DNA of 39,589 nucleotides from Bacillota bacterium (lineage in GTDB: Bacteria; Bacillota; Limnochordia; Limnochordales; ZCTH02-B6), in the NCBI GenBank assembly GCA_017656145.1, contig JACDOI010000023.1, positions 1-39,589 on the forward strand, given 5' to 3'. Under the pieces are notes generated by a model that had not been told where the DNA came from, made no database searches, and saw only the letters and a program-made list of their open reading frames with translations. Below are positions 16,036-22,906 of this stretch, one piece after another (positions within the stretch are counted from its first letter, which is position 1; every line of letters begins with the position of its first letter). A program made the translations under genes and the position numbers.

Positions 16036-17250
16036 TCAGCCGGCTGCGCTCGCACCTTTCGCGGCGGCGAGGCGTTGCAGGCGTTCGCCTACCTCGTCCA
16101 GGGTTTCATCCCGTTTGCAGAACGCAAATCGCAGCACCGGGGCCCGCCCGGCCCGAACCGGATGCCCGGGATCGGGCGCCTGGGTATGGTAAAAACTGGA
16201 TCCAGGCACGGCGGCGATGCCTGCCCGGCGGATGAGCTCCCGGGCGGCCTCGGTGTCGCTCAATCCCGCGAGCATCGGAGCCTCCGCCATGACGTAGTAG
16301 GCCCCTTCCGGCGGCCGGCAACGGAATCCTGCCTCCTGCAGCGCTTTGACAAACCGGTCCCGCTTGGCCTGGAAGGTGACGGCCAGGCCCGCGTAGTAGC
16401 TGGACGGCAACGAGTCCAGAGCCCGGGCCGCCGCGACTTGCAGCGGCGCGGGCGCCCCGACGGTGAGAAAGTCGTGGACTTTGCGCACCGCTTCGGAGAA
16501 GGGAGGCGGGGCCACCACGTAACCGATGCGCCAGCCGGTAATCGAGAGCGTTTTCGATAACCCGCCCACGGAGATGGTCCGTTCGGCCATGCCGGAAAGG
16601 GTGGCCGGCGGGATGTGGCGGCGCCCGTCGTACACGTAGTGTTCGTAAATCTCGTCGGTGATGAGGATGAGGTCGTGATCCAGGCACACCCGGCGAACGG
16701 CCTCAAGCTCCCCGGCGGAAAGGACGCGCCCGGTAGGGTTGGTAGGCGTATTGACGACGAGGGCCCGGGTGCGGGGGCTAACCGCGGCCCGCAGGGCCTC
16801 CTCTTCAATGCGATAGTCCGGCGGCGTGAGCCGGACAAAACGGGTCTTGGCTCCGGCCAGGTGCGAGACGGGCACGTAATTTTCGTAAAACGGTTCAAGA
16901 AGAACGACCTCGTCCCCGGGGTTCAGCACCGCAAGCAGCGATGCGGCCACGCCCTCCGTCGCTCCGCACGTCACGGTGATGTCCCGATCGGGATCGAGCT
17001 CCACGCCCCACGTGTGTCCGATCTTGCGAGCCAGCGCCTGCCTGAGCCGCGGGTCTCCCCAGGTGACCGAATACTGATTTTCGCCGGCCGCGATGGCTTC
17101 CTGGGCCCATTGCAGCACCTTTGCCGGCGGGTCGTAGTCGGGAAACCCTTGGGCCAGGTTGACGGCACCGGTTTCGTCCGCGAGCCGGGTCATCTCCCGG
17201 ATAACCGATTCCGTAAAGCGGCGGACCCGCTGCGCCGGTTGAGCTGCCAT
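16036..17250 (-). CDS. Class I/II pyridoxal-phosphate aminotransferase
   Basis: PLP enzyme of 404 residues, fold type I. Visible signatures: NLAQGFPDYDPP near the start (substrate loop), NTPTNPTGRV (Asn171 on the cofactor), TDEIYEHYVYDG (Asp199, Tyr202), the Schiff-base lysine K233 in SVGGLSKTLSITGWRIGY, and a C-terminal LRFAFCKRDETL carrying the carboxylate-binding Arg. The pattern matches aspartate/kynurenine-type aminotransferases in the broad AAT_I group; the amino donor is not predictable. The ATG at 17250 is preceded by AGGAAGGATTGGGAG; a longer in-frame extension is Pro/Arg-rich and not family-like. It is convergent with the agmatinase-type gene, with only 19 bp between stops. Confidence 0.9.
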   Translation of the reverse strand: MAAQPAQRVRRFTESVIREMTRLADETGAVNLAQGFPDYDPPAKVLQWAQEAIAAGENQYSVTWGDPRLRQALARKIGHTWGVELDPDRDITVTCGATEGVAASLLAVLNPGDEVVLLEPFYENYVPVSHLAGAKTRFVRLTPPDYRIEEEALRAAVSPRTRALVVNTPTNPTGRVLSAGELEAVRRVCLDHDLILITDEIYEHYVYDGRRHIPPATLSGMAERTISVGGLSKTLSITGWRIGYVVAPPPFSEAVRKVHDFLTVGAPAPLQVAAARALDSLPSSYYAGLAVTFQAKRDRFVKALQEAGFRCRPPEGAYYVMAEAPMLAGLSDTEAARELIRRAGIAAVPGSSFYHTQAPDPGHPVRAGRAPVLRFAFCKRDETLDEVGERLQRLAAAKGASAAG

Positions 17251-17271
17251 TCTCCCAATCCTTCCTGCTAG

Positions 17272-17299
17272 CGGGGAAGCCGGAAGGGTGGCCTCCCCG
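17272..17299. other. Hairpin in the leader of the aminotransferase gene
   Basis: CGGGGAAGCC (17272-17281) and GGCCTCCCCG (17290-17299) form a 10-bp stem with one mismatch and an 8-nt loop, about 20 bp upstream of the aminotransferase start. No U-tract follows on either strand. The remaining gap up to 17411 shows nothing else recognisable. Confidence 0.4.
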
Positions 17300-17411
17300 G
17301 TTATATCGGGCGGTAATTCCGTAGGGCGAGGCGGATTTCCTTCCGGCGCAGCGGGGGCCTGCCGGGGCGGTGTACTTGCAACCGCCCGCGGCCGCCGCAC
17401 CGGCGACGCGA

Positions 17412-17828
17412 TCAGGATCCCTCGGCAGCCCGATCGATGGCGGTCCGCAGTCGCTTGCCGGCTTCGTCGGCGACCTCGTCGAGGGCCGGATTGCCCACGA
17501 TGCTCAGCATCGCGCCGGGATCCACCGCGGCGATGACGCAGCCGTCGCCGTCCTCGTACACGATGACGTTGCAGGGCAAAAGCAACCCCAGCTCAAGCTC
17601 GCTATTCAGCGCCCGGTGGGCCAGATGCGGATTGCAGGCGCCGAGGATGACGTAGCGGCGGCCGAAGTCTTTGTCGAGCTTTTGCTTCAGGGTGCCGGTG
17701 ACGTCGATCTCCGTCAACACTCCGAAACCTTGCTCCTTCAACGTCTCCCGCACTTTCTGGATGGCCTCGTCGTACGAAAGCTGGACGCGCCTGCGGTATC
17801 CATAGTCGCGGCCGTTCCCTGCGGCCAT
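17412..17828 (-). CDS. DUF302 domain protein
   Basis: Small soluble protein of 138 residues with a DUF302 fold: YRRRVQLSYDEAIQKVRETLKEQGFGVLTEIDVTGTLKQKLDKDFG, then RRYVILGACNPHLAHRALNSELELGLLLPCNVIVYEDGDGCVIAAVDP. The two cysteines (GACNP and LLPCNV) are at positions often conserved in the family. DUF302 proteins have no firmly assigned function and are often found near sulfur and metal redox genes. The ATG at 17828 follows AAGGAGGAATACT. It starts 24 bp after the stop of a CsoR/CstR-family repressor gene, so the two should be co-transcribed and the DUF302 protein is a probable target of that repressor. Confidence 0.88.
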   Translation of the reverse strand: MAAGNGRDYGYRRRVQLSYDEAIQKVRETLKEQGFGVLTEIDVTGTLKQKLDKDFGRRYVILGACNPHLAHRALNSELELGLLLPCNVIVYEDGDGCVIAAVDPGAMLSIVGNPALDEVADEAGKRLRTAIDRAAEGS

Positions 17829-17852
17829 AGTATTCCTCCTTTGCAATGGCAA

Positions 17853-18128
17853 TTACAATCGCAAGATGAGCCGCTTGGCCTCTTGCAAAGCTTCCCTGGG
17901 ATCCATTTCGGGACTTTCATCCAGGATGCAACGCTCGAGATTCTCAAGAATGACGTGGGTGGCCACCTTGTCGACGGCGTTCTTCAACGCGCTGAGTTGC
18001 GTCACCACCTCCTCGCAAGGCCGGCCCTCCTCGATCATCCGCTGAATTCCCCGGGCCTGACCCTCGATGCGGCGCAGCCGCGCCACCAGGCTCTTGATCG
18101 CCTTCGGATCTCGAATGACCTTCTCCAT
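17853..18128 (-). CDS. CsoR/CstR family repressor, CstR-like ligand set
   Basis: All-helical DNA-binding repressor of 91 residues (DUF156 family). The core LVARLRRIEGQARGIQRMIEEGRPCEEVVTQLSALKNAVDKV is diagnostic. Cys38 and Cys67 are 29 residues apart, as in the family, but the position of the copper-ligand His (25 residues after the first Cys) is Asn63, in ILENLERC. This Cys-Asn-Cys pattern fits CstR-type persulfide/sulfite sensors rather than Cu(I)-sensing CsoR; that assignment is from sequence only. The ATG at 18128 follows GAGGGGAC; an upstream in-frame start would run through the promoter. A recognisable promoter with an operator in its spacer precedes the gene. It is followed by the DUF302 gene. 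Confidence 0.92.
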   Translation of the reverse strand: MEKVIRDPKAIKSLVARLRRIEGQARGIQRMIEEGRPCEEVVTQLSALKNAVDKVATHVILENLERCILDESPEMDPREALQEAKRLILRL

Positions 18129-18171
18129 ACCAGTCCCCTCTTTGCGGCTAAAGCCTGCCGCCTGTGGTTTT

Positions 18172-18200
18172 AATATACCTTCTGGGGTATGCGCGGTCAA
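18172..18200 (-). promoter_or_regulatory. Promoter of the CstR-like/DUF302 operon
   Basis: On the minus strand, TTGACC (18200-18195), a 17-bp spacer, then TATATT (18177-18172) match sigma-A consensus at 5/6 in each hexamer. The repressor ATG lies 44 bp downstream of the -10. The operator overlaps the spacer and -10. Confidence 0.7.
18175..18190. promoter_or_regulatory. Probable CsoR/CstR operator
   Basis: ATACC (18175-18179), a 6-bp centre TTCTGG, then GGTAT (18186-18190) form an inverted repeat with G/C tracts inside A/T ends, the style described for CsoR-family operators. Its position inside the promoter spacer predicts direct repression. Confidence 0.6.
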
Positions 18201-18311
18201 CGGGGCGAGTGCAGCGGCGTTCGCGTCGGCAAACCGGCGCCCGGTCGGCGGGCGGCCGGAGGGTATCGCTGCCAGAGGGGTCGAATACAGTACCGGTCAG
18301 GAGGATTTCCA

Positions 18312-19352
18312 GTGGACGGCGGGTGGCAGGACAAGGCCGGCGTCATACACGTTCACTCCCGCTTCTCTGACGGTGCGGGCATGCCCGCGTCCATTGCACA
18401 GGCGGCCGCTAGGGCCGGGGCGCAGTTTGTCGTCCTGGCCGACCACGATACCCTGGCTCCCTTGCGGGAAGGTCTGGAGGGCTGGCACGGCCCGGTGCTG
18501 CTTCTCATCGGCACCGAGCTGTCGCCCGATTCGGGAAACCATTACCTGGCCGTCGGCATCGACCGCGAGGTGCCGAAGGACGGCCCTCCACAACGGTACA
18601 TCGACGCAGTGGCCAGCCAGGGGGGGCTTGGGTTCATCGCTCATCCCGACTACCCGCCGCCGGGTCAGTACCCTCTGAAACCGTTTCCCTGGACCGACTG
18701 GACCGCCGAAGGCTTTACGGGCATTGAGATCTGGACGTACTCCGTCGATTGGCTCACCGGCGTGACCTCCCCCTGGCGGCTCGTCCAGGCGCTCTTGTTT
18801 CCCGAGCGGTTCGTTGACGGCCCGTTTCCCGAGACGCTGGCCCGCTGGGACGAACTGTGCCGGGCCCAGTGGGCCAAGGGCCGGCGGGTCGTAGGCATCG
18901 GCTCCCAGGATGCGCACGGGATCTTGTACTCTTACCGCCGCATGTTCCGCACCATCCGCACCCACATCCTCATCGCCTGGGACTGGCGGGGCGACGCGAA
19001 AAAGGACAAGGCCCTGGTGCTCGAGGCGCTGGGCGCGGGCCGCGCGTACGTAGCCTACGACGGGTTGCGGGACGCCACGGGCTTCCGGTTTTGGGCGGAG
19101 CAGGGCTCCCGACAAGCCCCCATGGGCGGCATCATCAACAGGAAAGACGGCGCGGGCGTGTGGCTGCGGGTCCGGGCCCCGATCCCGTGCCGCCTGACGT
19201 TGCGCTCTTCCGACGGCGTGCTCATCGAAGCTGAATCCGACGCCTTGGACCACCGGGTCGCCGCGGCCGGGGTGTACCGGGTGGAGGCCCGCCTGGCAAG
19301 CCCGCGCGGCTGGCGCCCGTGGGTGTTTGCCAATCCCATCTACGTCCGATAA
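18312..19352 (+). CDS. PHP domain metal-dependent phosphoesterase (CehA/McbA-like)
   Basis: Protein of 346 residues with a polymerase/histidinol-phosphatase fold. Metal-binding motifs appear in order: VIHVHSRFSDG near residue 10 (HxH), LADHD, a Glu in IGTELSPD, GLGFIAHPD, and GSQDAHG (DxH). The C-terminal approximately 70 residues look like a separate beta-rich domain (LRVRAPIPCRLTLRSSDGVLIEAESD). The family hydrolyses phosphoester or carbamate-type substrates; none can be assigned here. The GTG at 18312 has CAGGAGGA about 7 bases upstream. It diverges from the CstR-like operon; about 110 bp separates it from that operon's promoter. Confidence 0.88.
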   Translation: MDGGWQDKAGVIHVHSRFSDGAGMPASIAQAAARAGAQFVVLADHDTLAPLREGLEGWHGPVLLLIGTELSPDSGNHYLAVGIDREVPKDGPPQRYIDAVASQGGLGFIAHPDYPPPGQYPLKPFPWTDWTAEGFTGIEIWTYSVDWLTGVTSPWRLVQALLFPERFVDGPFPETLARWDELCRAQWAKGRRVVGIGSQDAHGILYSYRRMFRTIRTHILIAWDWRGDAKKDKALVLEALGAGRAYVAYDGLRDATGFRFWAEQGSRQAPMGGIINRKDGAGVWLRVRAPIPCRLTLRSSDGVLIEAESDALDHRVAAAGVYRVEARLASPRGWRPWVFANPIYVR

Positions 19353-19481
19353 TTCGCCGCTGAACGGCCGCCGAATCGCCGACCGGCCGTGCTGTGCCCG
19401 AGAGCGTTGCGACAATGGGCGGCGGCAAGTCCGGTCCGGCCGCAAGCCCGTCCAAGACCCGCAGCGAGCCCGAAACAGTGA

Positions 19482-19841
19482 CTATTCATTGGCCGGTACG
19501 CTGCCCCGCCGCTTTTTCAGATCGTCGCGCTGCGTTTCTTTCGCCAGGGGAATGCCGATCAGGTGCGCCGCTCGGGCCATCATGTGGGTGCCTACCGGCG
19601 AGGACATGTACAGGAAAACGACGATGGCCAGCTGCTTGACGGAGAGGGTCGACTGTTGCGCCCAAAAGTAGACGACCGACGCCAGCAGCGTGCTGACGAC
19701 GCCCAAGGTCGAGGCTTTGCCCACCGAATGCAGGCGGTTGTAAACGTCGGGAAAGCGCAACAGGCCCAACGTCCCCACCAGCAGGAAAAACGCCCCGGTC
19801 AGGATCAAGAGGCTAGTCAGAATCTCGCTCAATGATGACAC
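19482..19841 (-). CDS. mrpG: Na+/H+ antiporter subunit MrpG
   Basis: Last gene of the mrp operon. The 119-residue protein has about three TM helices: SLLILTGAFFLLVGTLGLLRFPDVYNRLHSVGKASTLGVVSTLLASVVYF, then KQLAIVVFLYMSSPVGTHMMARAAHLIG. The LRFPDVYNRLH segment and the SPVGTHMMARAAH motif are diagnostic of MrpG/PhaG. A basic C-terminal tail follows. It begins with GTG inside the 3' end of mrpF (29-bp overlap). No T-rich terminator is evident in the 128-bp convergent gap to the PHP gene. Confidence 0.93.
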   Translation of the reverse strand: MSSLSEILTSLLILTGAFFLLVGTLGLLRFPDVYNRLHSVGKASTLGVVSTLLASVVYFWAQQSTLSVKQLAIVVFLYMSSPVGTHMMARAAHLIGIPLAKETQRDDLKKRRGSVPANE

Positions 19842-20094
19842 CCTTTGCGAGAAACTTCGCTACGGCAACGGTGCCGACGAAGGAAAGCAGCGCGATGACC
19901 AGGGCCGAGTCGATGTAGTCGAGCGTATCGTCCCGGATGGCAAAGACGACAATTCCTGCGATGACGTTGGCGGTGGCGGCGTCCAACGCCGCCATCCGGT
20001 CGGGAACGGAGGGGCCGATCAGGACCCTCCAAAGAGACAAGAGCAGCGACACGCCGATCACGAGCATCGACACGTCCGCAGCCCATTGGATCAC
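19813..20094 (-). CDS. mrpF: Na+/H+ antiporter subunit MrpF
   Basis: Small membrane protein of 93 residues with three TM helices. The family motif is clear in SLWRVLIGPSVPDRMAALDAATANVIAGIVVFAIRDD, and the third helix is DSALVIALLSFVGTVAVAKFL. The GTG start overlaps the mrpE stop by 4 bp (GTGA), indicating coupled translation. Confidence 0.93.
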   Translation of the reverse strand: MIQWAADVSMLVIGVSLLLSLWRVLIGPSVPDRMAALDAATANVIAGIVVFAIRDDTLDYIDSALVIALLSFVGTVAVAKFLAKGVIIERDSD

Positions 20095-20567
20095 GACCCC
20101 GTCACCCCTTTCACCAGCGCTTCAAACCGCCTGACCGAGTCGACAATGGCCTGTGGGTCTTGAACGTCGATGGTGTGGACATAGAGCACCCGGCCGTCAT
20201 CCGACACGTCGATGGAAATGGAGCCAGGGGTCAAGGTGACCATGTTGGCGACCGTCGTGATCTCCCCGTCCCGGGTCACCGTCAACGGAACCGCGACGAT
20301 GCCGGGCCGAATCGTACCCCGCGGGGACAATACGAGCCGGGCCACCTGGAGGCTCGACAACAATTGTTCCCAGAGCAGCACGAGGCACAACTTGACACCG
20401 GCCAAAAGCCGGCTGAAATACGCTTGGGAACCGCGAGCCCGCTGGTAGTACCAAAGAATCACCCCGCCGACGAACAGGCCGATGACGAGGTTTTTGAGGT
20501 TCACATCATCCGTGAGCAACACCCAGACAAGGCCGAGCAGCAGGTGCAGGGCGATTTGCTTCGTCAC
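20091..20567 (-). CDS. mrpE: Na+/H+ antiporter subunit MrpE
   Basis: Membrane protein of 158 residues. Two N-terminal TM helices (IALHLLLGLVWVLLTDD and LVIGLFVGGVILWYYQRARG) precede the soluble domain VPLTVTRDGEITTVANMVTLTPGSISIDVSDDGRVLYVHTID, which is diagnostic of MrpE/PhaE. The GTG at 20567 is chosen because AGGAGAGA lies just upstream; a longer in-frame extension is out-of-frame mrpD sequence. It starts 28 bp after the mrpD stop. Confidence 0.92.
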   Translation of the reverse strand: MTKQIALHLLLGLVWVLLTDDVNLKNLVIGLFVGGVILWYYQRARGSQAYFSRLLAGVKLCLVLLWEQLLSSLQVARLVLSPRGTIRPGIVAVPLTVTRDGEITTVANMVTLTPGSISIDVSDDGRVLYVHTIDVQDPQAIVDSVRRFEALVKGVTGS

Positions 20568-20595
20568 GGAGATCTCTCCTGTTCGAACGGGAGAT

Positions 20596-22104
20596 TTAGC
20601 TTCCCAACCCGGAACCGAGCACCGCCTGAATGTACAGGGACGGCTGCAAGAGCTGGTGGGCCGACTCCAGCACGTAGCCGACCGTGAACTGGGCGCCCAA
20701 GCCCATGCCGACCGACACCGCGACGAGCAGGGCCAGGGGGCCGAGCAACGCCCCATAAGTGCGCAAGTCGACGGCGCGATCCGCGGCGGCCTTGTGGCGA
20801 ACCTCCCCCCAGAAGCTCGTCCGGAAGATCTTGATCATGGAAAAGAGCGTAAAAAGGCTTACGCCGACGGCTGTCGCGACAATGCCGTACCGGCCCTCGG
20901 CAAGCCCCGCTTGGATCAGCGTAAACTTGCCGAAAAAGCCGCTCAACGGGGGAACGCCGGCCAAAGACAGCCCGCCCACGAAAAACAGCGCCCCCAGGGC
21001 CGGATGGGTCGTCAAAAGGCCGCTCATCTTTTTGAGGTTCGTCGTTCCCGTCAATTTTTCCGTGACGCCGCTGGCTAAAAACAGGGCGGTCTTGACCACC
21101 ATGATGTGGGCCACGTAATAGATGGCGCCGGCAAGGGCCAGCGGGGTGAAAATGGCCAGCCCCATGACCATGTAGCCGATCTGGCTGATGATGTGCCAGG
21201 TGAGAATTCGCTTGAAGTCCATCTGGGCCAGCGTGCCCAGGATGCCGACGACCATCGAGAGTCCGGCAATCCAGACGAGGAGGGTGTAGGTGAAGCCGTC
21301 GTCAACCCCGAACAGGAGGGTGTAGACCCGCACCATCGCGTACACGCCCACCTTGGTCATGACGCCGCCGAAAAACGCGGTGACCGCTCCCGGTGGCGCC
21401 ACATACGAGCGGGGCAACCAAAAGTACAGCGGGAAGATGGCCGCCTTGATCCCGAACACGATCAACAGCAGAACGGAAGCGATGGCTACGACAGGGCTGT
21501 CCTTTACCTCGGCGATCTTCACGGCCATATCGGCCATGTTCAGCGTGCCGAGCGTGCCGTACAGGACCGACACGGAAACCAGGAAGAGGGTCGAAGCCAG
21601 CATATTGATCATGACGTACTTGAAGCCTTCCTGGAGCTGGTACGGCTCTCCGCCCAAGGTGAGCAAGATGTACGACGCGATGAGCAGCACTTCAAACCAG
21701 ACAAAGAGGTTGAAGATGTCTCCCGTGAGAAAGGCGCCGTTGATCCCCATCAACAAAAACTGGAAGAGGGGATAGAAGAAAAACCGCTCCCGCTCGGGGT
21801 CCATCGTCAAAAATGCGTACCACAAAACCGCCGCTGCCACCAACATGTTGAGCGCGACCAAAAGCGTGCTGAGAAGATCCCCCACGAAGACGATGCCGAA
21901 CGGTGCGGGGAAATCACCCACATACAGCACTTGGATGCCCTCGGCCCTCACTTGCCGGATGAGTGCCACTGCGATCAGAAATCCGACCGCGGTCGACACC
22001 GCGGAAATGCGCCGCTGCCATTCCGCCCGCCGCGGCAAGAGAATCAGGGCGATGCCCGTGAGCATCGGCAAAACGACGGGGAGCGCAAGCCCGTTAGGAC
22101 TCAT
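20596..22104 (-). CDS. mrpD: Na+/H+ antiporter subunit MrpD
   Basis: Proton-pumping-type membrane subunit of 502 residues homologous to complex I NuoN/NuoM. It has about 14 TM helices. The essential Glu of the trans-membrane proton path is in FNLFVWFEVLL (about Glu138). The Lys-containing helices are seen in FGIKAAIFPLYFWLPRSYVAPPGAVTAFFGGVMTKVGVYAMVR. The ATG start has AGGGGGCTC upstream and overlaps the end of mrpC by 11 bp. Confidence 0.95.
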   Translation of the reverse strand: MSPNGLALPVVLPMLTGIALILLPRRAEWQRRISAVSTAVGFLIAVALIRQVRAEGIQVLYVGDFPAPFGIVFVGDLLSTLLVALNMLVAAAVLWYAFLTMDPERERFFFYPLFQFLLMGINGAFLTGDIFNLFVWFEVLLIASYILLTLGGEPYQLQEGFKYVMINMLASTLFLVSVSVLYGTLGTLNMADMAVKIAEVKDSPVVAIASVLLLIVFGIKAAIFPLYFWLPRSYVAPPGAVTAFFGGVMTKVGVYAMVRVYTLLFGVDDGFTYTLLVWIAGLSMVVGILGTLAQMDFKRILTWHIISQIGYMVMGLAIFTPLALAGAIYYVAHIMVVKTALFLASGVTEKLTGTTNLKKMSGLLTTHPALGALFFVGGLSLAGVPPLSGFFGKFTLIQAGLAEGRYGIVATAVGVSLFTLFSMIKIFRTSFWGEVRHKAAADRAVDLRTYGALLGPLALLVAVSVGMGLGAQFTVGYVLESAHQLLQPSLYIQAVLGSGLGS

Positions 22105-22435
22105 CTTCGAGCCCCCTAAGCTGCCTGAGATCGTCAGTGCCTTTCTCCTGGTAGATCCGGTAAGCCAACACGAGGATGAGGGCCGTCGTTCCCAAGCCGA
22201 TGACGATGGCCGTAAGAATCAAGGCCTGCGGCAACGGATCCGTGACCGGCGCCGGAACGTCGCCCACCAAAGGAGCTCCGCCCCGCTTGAGACGTCCGGA
22301 GGTCAAAAGCAGGAGATTGACCGCGTGAGAGATGAGCGCCGACCCGAAGACGACTCGAAGGAGCCGCGGCTTGAGCAAGAGGTAAATCCCGGAGCCAAAG
22401 AGAACGCCGATTGCGATGATCGCTGCAAGTTCCAT
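22094..22435 (-). CDS. mrpC: Na+/H+ antiporter subunit MrpC
   Basis: NuoK-like subunit of 113 residues with three TM helices. Family segments are AIIAIGVLFGSGIYLLLKPRLLRVVFGSALISHAVNLLLLTSG and DPLPQALILTAIVIGLGTTALILVLAYRIYQE. The ATG start is preceded by GGGAGAAAGGA. It begins 30 bp after mrpB. Confidence 0.95.
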   Translation of the reverse strand: MELAAIIAIGVLFGSGIYLLLKPRLLRVVFGSALISHAVNLLLLTSGRLKRGGAPLVGDVPAPVTDPLPQALILTAIVIGLGTTALILVLAYRIYQEKGTDDLRQLRGLEDES

Positions 22436-22465
22436 GCCGTGTCCTTTCTCCCTGGTTTCACGCCC

Positions 22466-22906
22466 TTATGACCCGGGCCCGCTTTGACCTGCCCTTCCGG
22501 TCGCGACGGTCAGGATCGTCCACTTGGCCACACCCACCACGACCAGATACACGCCGATGTCAAACACAACGGCGGAGGCCAATTCTACCTCTCCGAGAAA
22601 CGGCAAGAAGGTATGGTGAAAAACGTGGTCCAAAAACGGCCTGCCAAACAGCATCGAAGCGACGCCGGTTCCGACGGCCAGCAGAAGCCCCAGGCCGATG
22701 AGGGTCTGCTCCCGCACCGGCACCAGGCTGCTGGCGTAGCGCGCATCGAACGCCAACGCCTGCAGCACCATCGCGGACGCCGTGAGCAAGCCCGCAATAA
22801 ACCCACCCCCGGGCTCATTATGGCCCCGGATCAGGAGGTAAAACGAAAACAGGGTGAGCAGATACAAGTGAATCCGCACAGACGTCCGCAGGATGAGCGG
22901 GTTCAC
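22466..22906 (-). CDS. mrpB: Na+/H+ antiporter subunit MrpB
   Basis: Membrane protein of 146 residues with about four TM helices. The segment LFSFYLLIRGHNEPGGGFIAGLLTASAMVLQALAFD is diagnostic of the MnhB domain, and GEVELASAVVFDIGVYLVVVGVAKWTIL forms the last helix. It is a separate gene rather than fused to mrpA, as in group 1 operons. The start overlaps the mrpA stop by 4 bp. Confidence 0.94.
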   Translation of the reverse strand: MNPLILRTSVRIHLYLLTLFSFYLLIRGHNEPGGGFIAGLLTASAMVLQALAFDARYASSLVPVREQTLIGLGLLLAVGTGVASMLFGRPFLDHVFHHTFLPFLGEVELASAVVFDIGVYLVVVGVAKWTILTVATGRAGQSGPGS

